Source of the DNA: Candidatus Aegiribacteria sp.
GTDB lineage: Bacteria; Fermentibacterota; Fermentibacteria; Fermentibacterales; JCC-6
Direction of reading: 5' to 3'
Assembly (NCBI GenBank): GCA_013138965.1
Contig: WTBT01000042.1
Span: forward strand, 1-64,000
DNA: 64,000 nucleotides
The translations under genes were made by a program, and so were the position numbers. Of this stretch, positions 38,022-50,388 are shown piece by piece (the stretch's first letter is position 1; each line of letters begins with the position of its first letter). Below the pieces are notes generated by a model. That model saw only the letters and a list, made by a program, of their open reading frames with translations, was not told the origin of the DNA and ran no database searches.

Positions 38022-39268
38022 GTCAGCCCATTTTTGTTCATGTAGACATTCATGGAGTAACACAGCTGGTCGGCCGATTGTGGGCACATACAAAAAACCG
38101 CCGGCAGAGTGCCACATTTGAGTACGACCATTCCTGGCTGGCAAATCCGCAAAGGTTTCCTCTGGAACCTGCCCTTAAACTCGGTCCCGGCCCCTTTCAT
38201 ACTGCACAGAACAAGACTCTGTTCGGAGCCATAGGAGATTCAGCACCGGATAGATGGGGTCGTGTACTGATGAAACGACAGGCAAGACATCAGGCAGAAG
38301 AATCAGGCAAACCCCTGAGATTTCTGAACGAAACTGATTACCTGCTCCAGGTCGATGATGAGACAAGAGAGGGAGCCCTGCGATTCTCAACAGAAGAAAA
38401 TGGTCAATTCCTCGCTCATTATGCAGGCAGCAGTATTCCACCTCTTATCGACCTGCCGCGACTTCTCACGGCAGCGGATCACATAAGTGCTGACAACGAT
38501 ACGAGTGAGGATGTCAGGTTTCTTATAGCGCCTGGCTCATCACTTGGAGGAGCCAGGCCCAAAGCATGCGTAAGAGACAGCCGGGGAGATCTGTCACTAG
38601 TGAAATTCCCTTGCAGGACGGATGAAATAAGTACGGTACTATGGGAGGCTGTTGCGCTGACGCTTGCCGGGCAGTGTGGAATATCAGTCCCCGATTGGAG
38701 AATTGAATCCGTTGCGGGCAGAAGCGTTCTGCTGCTTTCAAGATTTGATCGGAAAGGCAGCATGCGGATTCCTTTTCTGTCAGCAATGAGCATGATAGAC
38801 GCGAAGGACAATGAGGTGCGAAGCTATCTGGAACTGGCTGATGCCCTCAGAATGCATGGAGCCCAATCCAGAAAGGATATGCAGAAGCTCTGGCGCCGCA
38901 TGGTCTTTACAGTCCTCATATCAAATGTGGATGATCACATGAGGAACCATGGATTCCTCTATGACGGATCACAGGGCTGGATACTCTCTCCGGCCTACGA
39001 TCTGAATCCGACCCCGGCGGACATAAGTCCCCGCATTCTATCAACTGCCATCAGCTATGACGATCCGACAGCTTCTCTTGAAACCGCCTTTGAAGTGGCG
39101 GAATATTTCGACATCAATCCGAACCTGGCAAGGGAGATCGCGGCTGAAGTGGGCACGGCTGTTGCGTGCTGGCGCACTGAAGCCAGGCGATTCAGTCTGA
39201 CCCCGCGCGAGATAGAGCGAATGGAATCGGCCTTTGAGCACGAAGACCTCGCGCTTGCTCTTGGATGA
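38018..39268 (+). CDS. HipA-like Ser/Thr kinase toxin
   Basis: SLGGARPKACV, LLSRFDR, VDDHMRNHGFLYDGSQGWILSPAYDLNP. Confidence 0.93.
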   Translation: MSQPIFVHVDIHGVTQLVGRLWAHTKNRRQSATFEYDHSWLANPQRFPLEPALKLGPGPFHTAQNKTLFGAIGDSAPDRWGRVLMKRQARHQAEESGKPLRFLNETDYLLQVDDETREGALRFSTEENGQFLAHYAGSSIPPLIDLPRLLTAADHISADNDTSEDVRFLIAPGSSLGGARPKACVRDSRGDLSLVKFPCRTDEISTVLWEAVALTLAGQCGISVPDWRIESVAGRSVLLLSRFDRKGSMRIPFLSAMSMIDAKDNEVRSYLELADALRMHGAQSRKDMQKLWRRMVFTVLISNVDDHMRNHGFLYDGSQGWILSPAYDLNPTPADISPRILSTAISYDDPTASLETAFEVAEYFDINPNLAREIAAEVGTAVACWRTEARRFSLTPREIERMESAFEHEDLALALG

Positions 39269-39456
39269 ACCTACTATTTCTGAAAAGTATCAGGAAACAA
39301 ATACTGTTATGCTTCGTGTTCAGGATATGTGATACAATGGCTGTTTTCCTGCTGCTTAGTGAACCGCTTCCGATTACATTCCGCAAAGCGAAAAAATGAT
39401 GTTCTTGCGAATTCACAGAACAACTGATTCGCTGAAAACATAAAGGAGAAAGAGAA

Positions 39457-40688
39457 GTGAAGAATCCTCCATCAAAGACGCAATGGAAGAAACTGTACAA
39501 TCTTGCGAATAAAGTTGCTGAACTGAAGCCATGGAAGATACTTTCTGATTACATGGTTTTTGGAGTGCGATTATCAGGTTACGATACAAATGGTTATGTG
39601 AGTATTGCCGGAAAACACGGGCAGAGTCGCGGTGTGTTTGTTTACATGGGCGAACCATCTATGGAGAGAGTGAGGTACATGGGCAGCCTGGGAATCGTTA
39701 TGGAATTATCGATGTTGACATTGACCTTTGAAAAACCGGAAACTCTTTCGGATAAGGATAGAGAGATTATCAGATCACTGAAGCTCAACTATCATTCGGA
39801 TGAAGATGTTCCGCTTTTCAGATCATACTCACCCGGACTTCTCCCATGGCCTTTGAACAAGGATGATGCCGCAATGTTAATAATCTGCCTTGAGCAGGCT
39901 ATTGAACTGCTTCGAAGGGGAAAATTCAAGAATCTGCTTGATATGCGCTCCGAGGAGAAAAAGTGCCTTTACAGAATTCCCGGAGAAAATGGAAAATGGA
40001 TTGAAATCGTAGAAGAGACTCCTGAAAACCCTGAATTCGAAAAGATGTTCTTCATCAGGAAAGGCAGCCTTGACGATATCAACGAACTTCCCCAAAGCAA
40101 TAAGTCAATCCAGGCAAGAATTGTCCCGTTACCAGAACCAATCGGAAAGAAAGGGGTGCGGCCGTCTTTTGCGTACATGCTCATTATGGTTGACTCCGGA
40201 ACAGAGTTTTTACTGACCACTGATTTACTGGAGATCGACTCTTCTATAAGAGATATGGAGCTGCAGCTTCCTGAAATGCTTATCAATGAGTTAGTGGTTC
40301 ATGAAATTAAGCCAAAACAGTTGGAAATTATTAAGGGTGGTAAGCTGAGTGAGATTCTGAGGCAACTGGGATATGAGAATTTCCCAGTGCCGGTGAAAGA
40401 AAGAAAGCAACTCAAGGCTCTTGGCAAATCACTTAACCTCCTGCTCAATTCATTGTTTGAAAAAGAAGAATTACCGGACCCGCGCGCAACCAGGAACTCT
40501 CCTGTGCAGTAAGAACACGTTCACGAAGTGGATGACAGGATAAATGTGATAAAAGTTTCACTGATGTATGACAAAGCAATTTACCGAAAAATCGCCATTA
40601 GAGGTGACCAGACCCTTAAAGATCTGCATGACGCCATATTCGATCTCACATTCCCCACCCTTAAGACGAGATTTGTAAGAATTATCTG
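39457..40688 (+). pseudogene. Truncated paralogue of 32308-33840; stop at 40510-40512 then in-frame remnant of pRiA4b-like domain
   Basis: After VQ* the same frame continues EHVHEVDDRINVIKVSLMYDKAIYRKIAIRGDQTLKDLHDAIFDLTFPTL...; the intact copy has VIKVSLIHDKTVYRKIAIKGNQTLEDLHGAIYNAF. Confidence 0.75.
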
Positions 40689-40739
40689 ATTCTTTCAAAT
40701 CCGGCGACATACTTACCCTCCAATCTATCTTCATTATAC

Positions 40740-40876
40740 AATAATCACATATCGAATTCAAGATGTCTATTGCTTTCAAACGCTCAGCTTAACCTGGCGT
40801 GCTGTACAACCTCAGGTGTGCAGGTATGACCGTTGCTCAGAAACGCAACCCTTCTTGAATCACTCCTGAATTACAA
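40740..40876 (+). pseudogene. Decayed copy of the 34244-34710 region (ATPase and upstream)
   Basis: AATAATCACATATCGAATTCAAGATGTCTATTGCTTTCAAACGCTCAGCTTAACCTG...CAGAAACGCAACCCTTCTTGAATCACTCCTGAATT parallels both 34244-34305 and 34677-34712. Confidence 0.7.
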
Positions 40877-41081
40877 ATAGCTTGCCCGGCGGTTATCGTT
40901 ATCCGGTCCGGGCATGGGCGAACGGGAACCGAAAGCGTGAGTGTATATAATTCATACATTTCACATACAGCTATAGTTTTTCATGATTAGCTATCTTGTG
41001 TGTATTGGAATCATAAGCTATAATTGTTTATCAGGAATGACGCGAATAGTGACCATAATTCATGAAAGGTGATGGGTATTC

Positions 41082-42635
41082 ATGAAAACAACATTCAAGG
41101 TAAGTTCTCCCGGACCGGTTAAAACTTTCATGAACAGACGGCTTCCCGAGGAAGCTGCTCCGGTGGGTTATGCAGCTCTCATTCAAACCTTCGATCTCAG
41201 GGTACCCGTTCCACGGATGCTCAGTGCTATCAGCGCCAGGCACAGGAAGTATATGCGTGACTGCTGGCGAATCCTCACTCCCCGCCATATGCCTGAACCA
41301 TCGCTAAGAGGACAATTGACTTTTGCTCTCAAGTATGAAGGTCTTGATCTTGCTTTACTGAAAAGGCTTTTCCTGGAGACAGGTCCCAAACCCCTCCTGC
41401 AGATGGTCAGGGAAACCCCTGCAGGCAACTATGCCAGACGACTCTGGTTCCTGTACGAATGGCTGTTAAGCGAGCAGCTTGATCTGTCCGATTCCCAATC
41501 GAAGGGAGGAGCTTACGTTCCTGTGATTGACCCGGATTTACAGTATTGTGTTTCAGGAAAGACCTCTACAAGACACCGCGTACGGAACAATCTGCCAGGA
41601 AGTAAAAAGTTCTGTCCCCTGGTTTTCCGTACGGAATTACTGGAGAGTTATCACAGAGCTGATCTCCATGCCAGAGCCAAGAAGGTAATAGGAGATGTCC
41701 CCGAGGATATTTTAACCAGAGCAGCTGCGTTCCTGCTTGTGGATGATTCCAGGGCCAGTTTTGCGATAGAGAGGGAACAGGCGCCGCAGAGCCGTATCCA
41801 GCGGTGGGGTCAGGCTATCGGCGAGTCTGGAAGGATGTCCCTGAGTCTGGAAGAGCTTCTTCGGTTGCATCAGATAGTAATAGGTGATTTCCGATTCGTG
41901 AAAAAAGGGCTCAGAGAAGAGGGAGGTTTTATAGGACAACATGATCGAAGCTCGGGAAATCCTCTGCCGGTTCACATCAGTGCCTCACCGGAAGACCTTG
42001 CTTCCCTCATGAACGGGTTGATTATCTTCGATAGTGAGTCTGCTCCGGATCTGGATCCTGTGGTGGCTGCATCTGTGCTGTCCTTCGGATTCGTGTATAT
42101 CCACCCGTTCGAGGATGGCAACGGCCGGATACACAGGCTTCTGATGCATCATGAACTCACCCGTAGGGGGTTCAATCCTCCCGGGCTGCCCTTCCCGGTG
42201 TCCGCGGCTATCCTTGAGAGAATTCAGGAGTACCGATCAACACTCGAGAGCTACTCAACCCGTCTGCTTCCGATGATAGATTGGGAGCCTACGACAAAAG
42301 GCAACATAAAGGTTCTTAATGATACAGCTGACTTCTACCGCTATTTCGACGCTACAAAGCATACAGAGTTCCTTTACATGTGCGTGGAGCAAACCATAGA
42401 AACCATTTTGCCCCGTGAAGTGGCTTTTCTTCAATACTACGACAGGTTCCGGAAAGGCTTAAGCGAGATAGTGGAAATGCCCTCCAGCAAGATCGATCTG
42501 CTCCATAGATTTCTGCAGCAGAACGGAGGTAGACTATCGAAAAGGGCAAAAACAGGGGAGTTCGCCGCGCTTACAGAAGATGAGGCCGAAAAGATCGAAA
42601 GCCTTTACGAAAGCTGCTTCGAAACGAGCAACTGA
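41082..42635 (+). CDS. Fic-domain protein
   Basis: Canonical HPFEDGNGRIHRLLMHH; FVYIHPFEDG. Confidence 0.93.
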   Translation: MKTTFKVSSPGPVKTFMNRRLPEEAAPVGYAALIQTFDLRVPVPRMLSAISARHRKYMRDCWRILTPRHMPEPSLRGQLTFALKYEGLDLALLKRLFLETGPKPLLQMVRETPAGNYARRLWFLYEWLLSEQLDLSDSQSKGGAYVPVIDPDLQYCVSGKTSTRHRVRNNLPGSKKFCPLVFRTELLESYHRADLHARAKKVIGDVPEDILTRAAAFLLVDDSRASFAIEREQAPQSRIQRWGQAIGESGRMSLSLEELLRLHQIVIGDFRFVKKGLREEGGFIGQHDRSSGNPLPVHISASPEDLASLMNGLIIFDSESAPDLDPVVAASVLSFGFVYIHPFEDGNGRIHRLLMHHELTRRGFNPPGLPFPVSAAILERIQEYRSTLESYSTRLLPMIDWEPTTKGNIKVLNDTADFYRYFDATKHTEFLYMCVEQTIETILPREVAFLQYYDRFRKGLSEIVEMPSSKIDLLHRFLQQNGGRLSKRAKTGEFAALTEDEAEKIESLYESCFETSN

Positions 42636-42819
42636 CGATTCTTGAGCTCTCAGGCTCAAAAGTGACACCTGCTATAATCTATGGCGGAGATACTCATCAA
42701 TCACGAAATGGAATAGAGCTGTTCCCATGGAAAGATGTAAATAAGCTTTAAATCCTGACAAATGAGATAATTACTACCCACAAAGAATTCCTTCGATCCG
42801 AAAGATATGAGTAAAAAGA

Positions 42820-44724
42820 TCAATCTCGATTCAGAAGAACTACCCGCCTGATGTAACCTTTATCCTCCAGCCACTGAATGATATACTCAGCACTTTCCTC
42901 TTTGGTTTCTTTCTCGGTGTTTACGATTATCTCCGGTGTTTCAGGCTCTTCATAGGGAGCCGAAATGCCGGTAAAATCTTTAATTTCACCAGCTCGGGCT
43001 TTTTTGTACAACCCTTTTGTATCCCGGAGTTCGCATTCCTCTATAGAAGTCTTTACAAATACTTCCACAAAATCCCCTGCTGCAAGAGAACTGCGTACGT
43101 TATCTCGATCTTCAGCGTAAGGAGAAATAAATGACGTCATAACCAGAGTACCGGCATCCGCGAACAATTTTGCGACTTCTCCGATACGACGAATGTTTTC
43201 TTTTCGATCCTCGGGAGAGAAGCTCAGATTCTTGTTCAATGCATGGCGGACATTGTCCCCGTCCAATACGTATACGTTAACTCCCCGCTTGAATAACCGA
43301 TTTTGAACTTCTACCGCTATAGTCGACTTCCCTGAGCCGGACAATCCGGTAAACCACATAACAGCTGCTTTATGACGGTTAACTTTTTCCCGATCCTGTT
43401 TTGTGATTTTAAGATCATGCCAGGTCAGGTTGGCGATCTTCTCCTCAGCCTTTGTTCTTTCAATACTTGCCTGATAGTAATCAGTAAGTATATCAGCTAC
43501 AGGTTCTCTCATAACACGGGTGTCTATTGACTCTCCGTTCAGAAGCTTTTTCCGTAAGTCTTTGCCTGCAATACTGACAACTGTATAGCCTTTATCCTTC
43601 TGATTTATCATGAGGTCAACTTTACCCAGCTCTTCGTAATAGGCCGCGAACCCAACCTTCACCGGCTGAATGAGAAGTTCTCCATTTAACTCGTCAAATT
43701 TCTCCTGGGCATCAAAATCGCCCCATACCTGTGTACCGTCATCAAAAGGCGCGTCAGCATGACGCCTGCCGATAATGATATTGGTAAATCCGAGGTTCTG
43801 CCTGTAAATCGCGTGCATGATCGCTTCTTTAGGGCCGGCATAGAACATCTTGATATCCATGCCGATTAACACAGCATTGTCACAAAGATCGTATCCCGTT
43901 TTCTGCCAGAACTCATCGTTCTTATCGCCCTGCCCGATAAGCTTGTTATTGATCAGAACCTCATAGGTCTTCATTCGAACATCTGCGGGAACGTCATCTT
44001 TCTTTGTTTGCCCTATTAACGGGTTAAGAACCACTCCTGTGAAGAACCCCTGTTCAGTTAAAGTCTCCATGGCATAAACCATGGTGTATTCATGAGCCCG
44101 GTGCAGAGGATTCCTTGTTTGAAAAGCTACTGTTCTTTCCCATTTGCGTTCCTTGAACAAAGCCCGTGTTTCTTCAGGTGAAAGCATGTATTTGCTGTAT
44201 ACAGCATGAGGCTCCGGAGTTATTGCCCAGATCTTCCCCCCCAGCAGATAATCACGGGAATCTTCATTAACAACTCGAGGGCCGGGATGATCTTTCCGGT
44301 CAGAACCATAAACAGCATTATTGTATCTTGCCTTATCAAGAGGATAGATATCCGTTATTTCAAGAGCGCCAACAATTGTGCCATGCTCATTCATTACCGT
44401 TACGGTTTCGCCTGCATAGAATTTTTCGCGTTCTTCGCGGGAAATCGCAAACGCCAGAGGAATTGTCCAGGCGTACAGCTTGTTGTTCCGCTCAATGACT
44501 TCTTCATCCAGGACCCGGTAGAACTCCTTTTCATTCATCGGGCCTTCCAGGGGAGACAACATACCGTCAGCTATCCGGTAAAAGGTGGACAGATCAGCAT
44601 TGCTTATCCTGTAAACTTTATTCTCACGGACCTTATCAACAAAATGGTCCCTCTCAATATGAGGGACTACTCTATTAATAAGCCCACACCCGCCATGAGG
44701 CGGGAAGACAAATTCGTTTTCCAT
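42820..44724 (-). CDS. Bifunctional sulfate adenylyltransferase / adenylylsulfate kinase (PAPS synthase)
   Basis: [25 protein letters not shown] (ATP sulfurylase); [57 protein letters not shown] (APS kinase). Confidence 0.95.
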   Translation of the reverse strand: MENEFVFPPHGGCGLINRVVPHIERDHFVDKVRENKVYRISNADLSTFYRIADGMLSPLEGPMNEKEFYRVLDEEVIERNNKLYAWTIPLAFAISREEREKFYAGETVTVMNEHGTIVGALEITDIYPLDKARYNNAVYGSDRKDHPGPRVVNEDSRDYLLGGKIWAITPEPHAVYSKYMLSPEETRALFKERKWERTVAFQTRNPLHRAHEYTMVYAMETLTEQGFFTGVVLNPLIGQTKKDDVPADVRMKTYEVLINNKLIGQGDKNDEFWQKTGYDLCDNAVLIGMDIKMFYAGPKEAIMHAIYRQNLGFTNIIIGRRHADAPFDDGTQVWGDFDAQEKFDELNGELLIQPVKVGFAAYYEELGKVDLMINQKDKGYTVVSIAGKDLRKKLLNGESIDTRVMREPVADILTDYYQASIERTKAEEKIANLTWHDLKITKQDREKVNRHKAAVMWFTGLSGSGKSTIAVEVQNRLFKRGVNVYVLDGDNVRHALNKNLSFSPEDRKENIRRIGEVAKLFADAGTLVMTSFISPYAEDRDNVRSSLAAGDFVEVFVKTSIEECELRDTKGLYKKARAGEIKDFTGISAPYEEPETPEIIVNTEKETKEESAEYIIQWLEDKGYIRRVVLLNRD

Positions 44725-44769
44725 CTGTGAATCTCCTTTGTTGAAGCGCACCCAAATTATCAATGGATA

Positions 44770-45588
44770 TTAGAATATTACTTTAAACAGTGTGAAAAGC
44801 CCAAGAACAACCGTTGCGATTCCAACCATCGTAGTGAAATTCTTGACTTTCAGTTTCTTTACGGTTCTTGTTGAAAAAGGAACTGATGTAACAGCGCCTG
44901 CAAGCAGTACGAGAGCGATCCTCCAATCGACTGTATTACCAAGCAGCAGGAAAGTACATACCCCTACAAGACAGGTAAAGCTCTCAGCCAGCGATGTTAT
45001 TGCTACTGAACTCTTGGTGTCTACTCCGGACAGAATCTGACCGGATGTAACCAGAGGACCGTATCCTCCACCTGAGAGTCCCTTGTTAAAGGCTGCCAGC
45101 ATTCCAAGTCCTACAATCTTCTTCCATGAAAAATCATGTCGAGAATTCCTCTTAAGCAGAATCAACAATCCCATAGAAAATACAATAATACCTATGAACA
45201 GCCTAAGATAAAACTTGGGAATACTTATTGCCACAAAAACGGCAATTACAGCGCCGAAAAGACTGCAAACAGCGAGTACCAGCGCTATTTTAGATGCGTT
45301 TGATCGTGGCATGTAACCAAGCATTCTCATTTTTTTGATGAGCCTGTGATTGGGATCATGCCGAAAATCAAACTTAACATTTCCTATTTTGTGATGCATG
45401 AAAGCCGCAAATGCACCTGTAAAGAATTCCGACAGGAGTATCGCCGGAATAACAACCAATGGAGAGTAGCCCAATATAAGCAGAAGTGGAGTCAGGGTTG
45501 TGCCGTAACCCATTCCCAGAGAGGAATCAATGAATTCACAAACAAATGCGACGAAAAACAGTATCACAAAAAACAGCAGTGGATCCAT
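44770..45588 (-). CDS. TauE/SafE-family sulfite/organosulfonate exporter-like permease
   Basis: Multi-TM; FIDSSLGMGYGTTLTPLLLILGY and GGGYGPLVTSGQILSG. Confidence 0.85.
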   Translation of the reverse strand: MDPLLFFVILFFVAFVCEFIDSSLGMGYGTTLTPLLLILGYSPLVVIPAILLSEFFTGAFAAFMHHKIGNVKFDFRHDPNHRLIKKMRMLGYMPRSNASKIALVLAVCSLFGAVIAVFVAISIPKFYLRLFIGIIVFSMGLLILLKRNSRHDFSWKKIVGLGMLAAFNKGLSGGGYGPLVTSGQILSGVDTKSSVAITSLAESFTCLVGVCTFLLLGNTVDWRIALVLLAGAVTSVPFSTRTVKKLKVKNFTTMVGIATVVLGLFTLFKVIF

Positions 45589-45604
45589 TCAGATGCCCTT
45601 CAAA

Positions 45605-45820
45605 TCAAACAACAGGATCATCAACAGAAGGCTGAAAAGCTTCAAGAACTCTGGAAATACACAACCTTCCATCGTTGAAGAGTACCCAGCGTACTTTATC
45701 TCCGTCATGTATATCCAGCCTATCAACTATTTCTTTCGGAATAGTAATTCGTCTTCTGCTTTGCCGTATGGTTACAGAAGTCTCTCCAACATACGCAACA
45801 TCATCAAGATCTATTTCCAT
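45605..45820 (-). CDS. AbrB/SpoVT-type DNA-binding domain protein
   Basis: SVTIRQSRRRITIPKEIVDRLDIHDGDKVRWVLFNDGRL. Confidence 0.75.
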   Translation of the reverse strand: MEIDLDDVAYVGETSVTIRQSRRRITIPKEIVDRLDIHDGDKVRWVLFNDGRLCISRVLEAFQPSVDDPVV

Positions 45821-45942
45821 GGTTTCTCCCCTCTGCGCAAATATATATTGGTTTTATGCCAATAGCAAAGGTACTCTAAACAGATTTTCCTCACCTTGTA
45901 TTCTATTTGCTGGAATGGTAGATTCACATTTCAAGATACTAA

Positions 45943-46916
<974 letters not shown>

Positions 46917-46917
<1 letters not shown>

Positions 46918-47765
46918 TGAGCAACCAGCAGGGAAGAAATACGAGTGTTACTGTAATAGAGCCTCCAGGCAAATGGCATTTCTTTGATTTTTCAGAATTC
47001 AGAACTCATCACGAACTCTTATATTTCCTTACATGGCGTGATATTAAAGTAAGGTATAAGCAAGCCCTTCTTGGTATTGGATGGGCAGTGATACAACCCA
47101 TTATGCTTATGATTGTTTTCACATTCATCTTTGGTAAAATGGCTCAAGTTAATTCTGAGGGAGTTCCATATCCAATTTTCGCTTTTGTTGCAATCCTTCC
47201 ATGGAATCTGTTCTCTACTTCACTCAATAAGGCGGGACAGAGTCTAGTGAGTAATGCTGGTCTTTTACAAAAGGTTTATGTTCCAAGGCTCATTATTCCA
47301 GTTGCTTCAGTTTTACCGAATCTTGTGGATTTCTTTATAGGAAGCGTTATTCTCGGCGGTATGATGATATACTACCATTCTAGTGTTCATCTTTCATGGA
47401 CGATACTTCTTTTACCAATCTTTACTTTGCTTGCTCTCTTATCTGCGCTTGCGGCAGGATTATGGCTTGCCGCATTGAATGTGAAGTACAGAGATATTAA
47501 GCAGGTTAGTCCATTCCTTGTGAGGTTATGGATGTGGGTATCGCCAGTTGCATATTCTGCAACAGAAGTGCCTACGGGCATATGGAAAGTTATTTATGGA
47601 CTTAATCCCATGGCAGGAGTAATTCAGGGCTTCAGATGGGCTATAGTTGGCGGGGAAAGGCCTGATGTACTTATCTTTCTCTCGATAGGAATAGTACTAA
47701 TTCTATTAATTACAGGCTTGATCTATTTCCGTAAAACAGAAGCATATTTTGCAGATATTGTATAA
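46917..47765 (+). CDS. ABC-2 polysaccharide export permease (Wzm-like)
   Basis: TWRDIKVRYKQALLGIGWAVIQPIMLMIVFTFIFG. Confidence 0.93.
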
Positions 47766-47813
47766 TAATACTAATTATACGAATTCACTTAGCGTGAATG
47801 TGTAAGGAAATAA

Positions 47814-49118
47814 ATGAGTGATACAGTTATTAAAGTAGAAGGTTTAGGAAAGCAATACAACATAGGTGCGTTGCATAAACTGCAGCAGCACGATACCCTT
47901 CGTGATAAGATAGCTTCTGGCTTTAAATCTGCAAAGAAACATATAGCACATAGGAAAAGTACAATGCTAGGGGCAGAAAAATTCTGGGCACTTCGCGATG
48001 TATCTTTCGAAGTAAAACAGGGTGAAGTACTTGGAATAATAGGTAAGAATGGTGCCGGTAAGAGTACATTACTTAAGATGCTATGCAGAGTTACATCTCC
48101 AACAGAAGGTAGAGCAACACTTAAAGGCAGGGTCGGAACTCTACTTGAGGTTGGAACTGGGTTTCATCAAGAGCTTACCGGCAGAGAAAACATCTATTTA
48201 AGTGGTGCTATACTTGGTATGAATAAAGACTATATTGAGCGAAAAGAAGATGAGATCATTAATTTCAGTGGAGTTGAGAAGTTCATAGATACTCCGGTTA
48301 AAAGATATTCAAGCGGAATGAGAGTAAGACTGGGATTTGCAGTAGCAGCACACCTTGAACCTGAGATTTTGCTGATTGATGAAGTGTTGGCGGTTGGAGA
48401 TGCTGCTTTTCAGAAAAAATGTTTTGGTAAAATGGAAAACATAACTAAGCAGGGAAGAACTGTTCTCTTCGTTAGCCACAATTTGATTTCTATTAAACAC
48501 ATGTGCCCGAGAGTTCTTCTTCTTGAAGAGGGTCGGATTATATGCGATGATAAACCCGAAAAAGTCATTTCAAAATACCTTCAGGATACCCAAGATCAAA
48601 CAGAGACAGGGAGAGTATATTCAATTAACTATCAAGTAATAGAAGAGAATTGTCATAACGATTTCAAGATAACGAATGTAGGATTAATGAGTGTCAATCA
48701 CTCTGAATTAAACTCTTTTCACACAAAAGATTCGCTGATAATCCAAATTGAATATCAAGCTTCAAAACAATTTACGTCACAAGCTTTTGCGGTACACATA
48801 AACAATCGTTATCATAGCAGAGTCATTCAACTAAATACCACTCCCATAAGTGGTTATCACATAGACACTCTTGGAAAAATCGGGAAGATTGAACTTCTTC
48901 TCAAAGATATTCCTCTTACCGCAGGTCGATATTTCTTCGATATTGGCTTCGTCAGGGAAAGAATTGGATGGATAGTTAAATTAGAAAAGGTGATAACTCT
49001 AAATATAGGTTTAAGAGATGTATATAACAGTGGTATGGCACTAGATAGCAAGCGTGGTGTTCTTGTTGTTAAACACTCTTGGTCCCATAAAATTTGCGAG
49101 CCACAGAATAGTTATTGA
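47814..49118 (+). CDS. Polysaccharide ABC transporter ATPase with Wzt-type C-terminal domain
   Basis: GIIGKNGAGKSTLLKMLCRVTSPTEG; RYSSGMRVRLGFAVAAHLEPEILLIDEVLAVGD; long C-terminal beta domain. Confidence 0.94.
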   Translation: MSDTVIKVEGLGKQYNIGALHKLQQHDTLRDKIASGFKSAKKHIAHRKSTMLGAEKFWALRDVSFEVKQGEVLGIIGKNGAGKSTLLKMLCRVTSPTEGRATLKGRVGTLLEVGTGFHQELTGRENIYLSGAILGMNKDYIERKEDEIINFSGVEKFIDTPVKRYSSGMRVRLGFAVAAHLEPEILLIDEVLAVGDAAFQKKCFGKMENITKQGRTVLFVSHNLISIKHMCPRVLLLEEGRIICDDKPEKVISKYLQDTQDQTETGRVYSINYQVIEENCHNDFKITNVGLMSVNHSELNSFHTKDSLIIQIEYQASKQFTSQAFAVHINNRYHSRVIQLNTTPISGYHIDTLGKIGKIELLLKDIPLTAGRYFFDIGFVRERIGWIVKLEKVITLNIGLRDVYNSGMALDSKRGVLVVKHSWSHKICEPQNSY

Positions 49119-49121
49119 TAC

Positions 49122-50135
49122 ATGTTCAGAAAAACAATTTCTAGAATATTGTTGAGAAAACGGGTTAAAACTAAATCAAGAAGTACTGATAGGAGTCACC
49201 CTTGGTATGAAGGGTTCAAATTTAACGTAGTTGAAGAAACGGATCAGAAAACTTATTTTACTTCATTACCTCCACCTATACTGTTTCTTTCTCGAGGACA
49301 TTCAGGAACAAGAGCATTATCACATTTACTTCAGCGAGCGGGTATTTATATGGGTAATATTATTGATCCATATTGCCTAAATCAAACCGAGGACGCTTTG
49401 TATTGGGTTTATGGTTTTCAAAGAGAATTGGTTCCTCAGTTATTTAAATATGGTAAAGGATGCAGTAACATACCGGACTTGGTAGATAGTGTTGGGAAAG
49501 TTTGTATTTCTCACCATATGTCTGCGTATAAAGGAGGTCCGTGGGGTTTCAAAACCTGTGCAGGTAGTTTCTCGCACCAGCTATACAATTATCTTTTCCC
49601 TAATGCTAAATATATCTACCTTCTGCGTGATGGTAGGGATGTTATTCTTTCCAATAATGGCAAATTTCATATGGCAGGACATTCTCCTATTACAACTCCT
49701 CATTGGGAGTATTTTCGAATTATAACATCTGGAATAAGCAATGATTTCTCTCAATGGCCTTTTCAATTTAATCATGAAGATGAAATGGAACAACGTACAT
49801 GGCAAAATCGATTTTGGATTCAAGCGAAATCATGGAGAGAAGACATCCGAATGATGGAATTTCTGAAAGAAACTTCTCAACTTTCTGATTCAGTATATAC
49901 AATTAAATATGAAGAACTTTGCGCTAATCCGACTCGTTCTATCAAAGACTTGTTTAATTTCCTAAATATTCCGATCAATGCAGATGTTGTATCTTTTGCA
50001 TCAAAACATTTTTATACAACATCTGTTTCCAAGTGGAAGAATTGGAAAAACTATGTATTTGATACAAACGAAGATCTAGATAAAATATTCGATGAAATGA
50101 AAACAGAACTAATCTTGACTAAGTATTTAACTTGA
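49122..50135 (+). CDS. Sulfotransferase-like protein
   Basis: PILFLSRGHSGTRALSHLLQRAG (5'-PSB loop-like) and YIYLLRDGRDVILSN (3'-PB-like). Confidence 0.7.
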   Translation: MFRKTISRILLRKRVKTKSRSTDRSHPWYEGFKFNVVEETDQKTYFTSLPPPILFLSRGHSGTRALSHLLQRAGIYMGNIIDPYCLNQTEDALYWVYGFQRELVPQLFKYGKGCSNIPDLVDSVGKVCISHHMSAYKGGPWGFKTCAGSFSHQLYNYLFPNAKYIYLLRDGRDVILSNNGKFHMAGHSPITTPHWEYFRIITSGISNDFSQWPFQFNHEDEMEQRTWQNRFWIQAKSWREDIRMMEFLKETSQLSDSVYTIKYEELCANPTRSIKDLFNFLNIPINADVVSFASKHFYTTSVSKWKNWKNYVFDTNEDLDKIFDEMKTELILTKYLT

Positions 50136-50388
50136 TGTGGATTCATAGTGCCAAGTAAAACACTGATAACAGGCGGCAGTTTTCATTCGGCAGATTCTCT
50201 TTTTGTATTTAGTAATAGAGACCGATGAAAGAAGCATACAGAAAGTTTCAATGGGATTGAGAAAATATTAAAACGAAGTTCTTGTTGATGGAGAACGAAT
50301 AGAAAATTCATAAATATGTACAAAATGCTCCATATAAATATTAATTATTGATAGAGTATTATTTCACAATAAGCAAGGATGTAATTCG

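Noticed and set aside
50150-50386. Possible epimerase remnant starting VPSKTLITGGSFHSADS
   Set aside because: Only a few residues resemble a Rossmann start; the rest does not align; could be chance.
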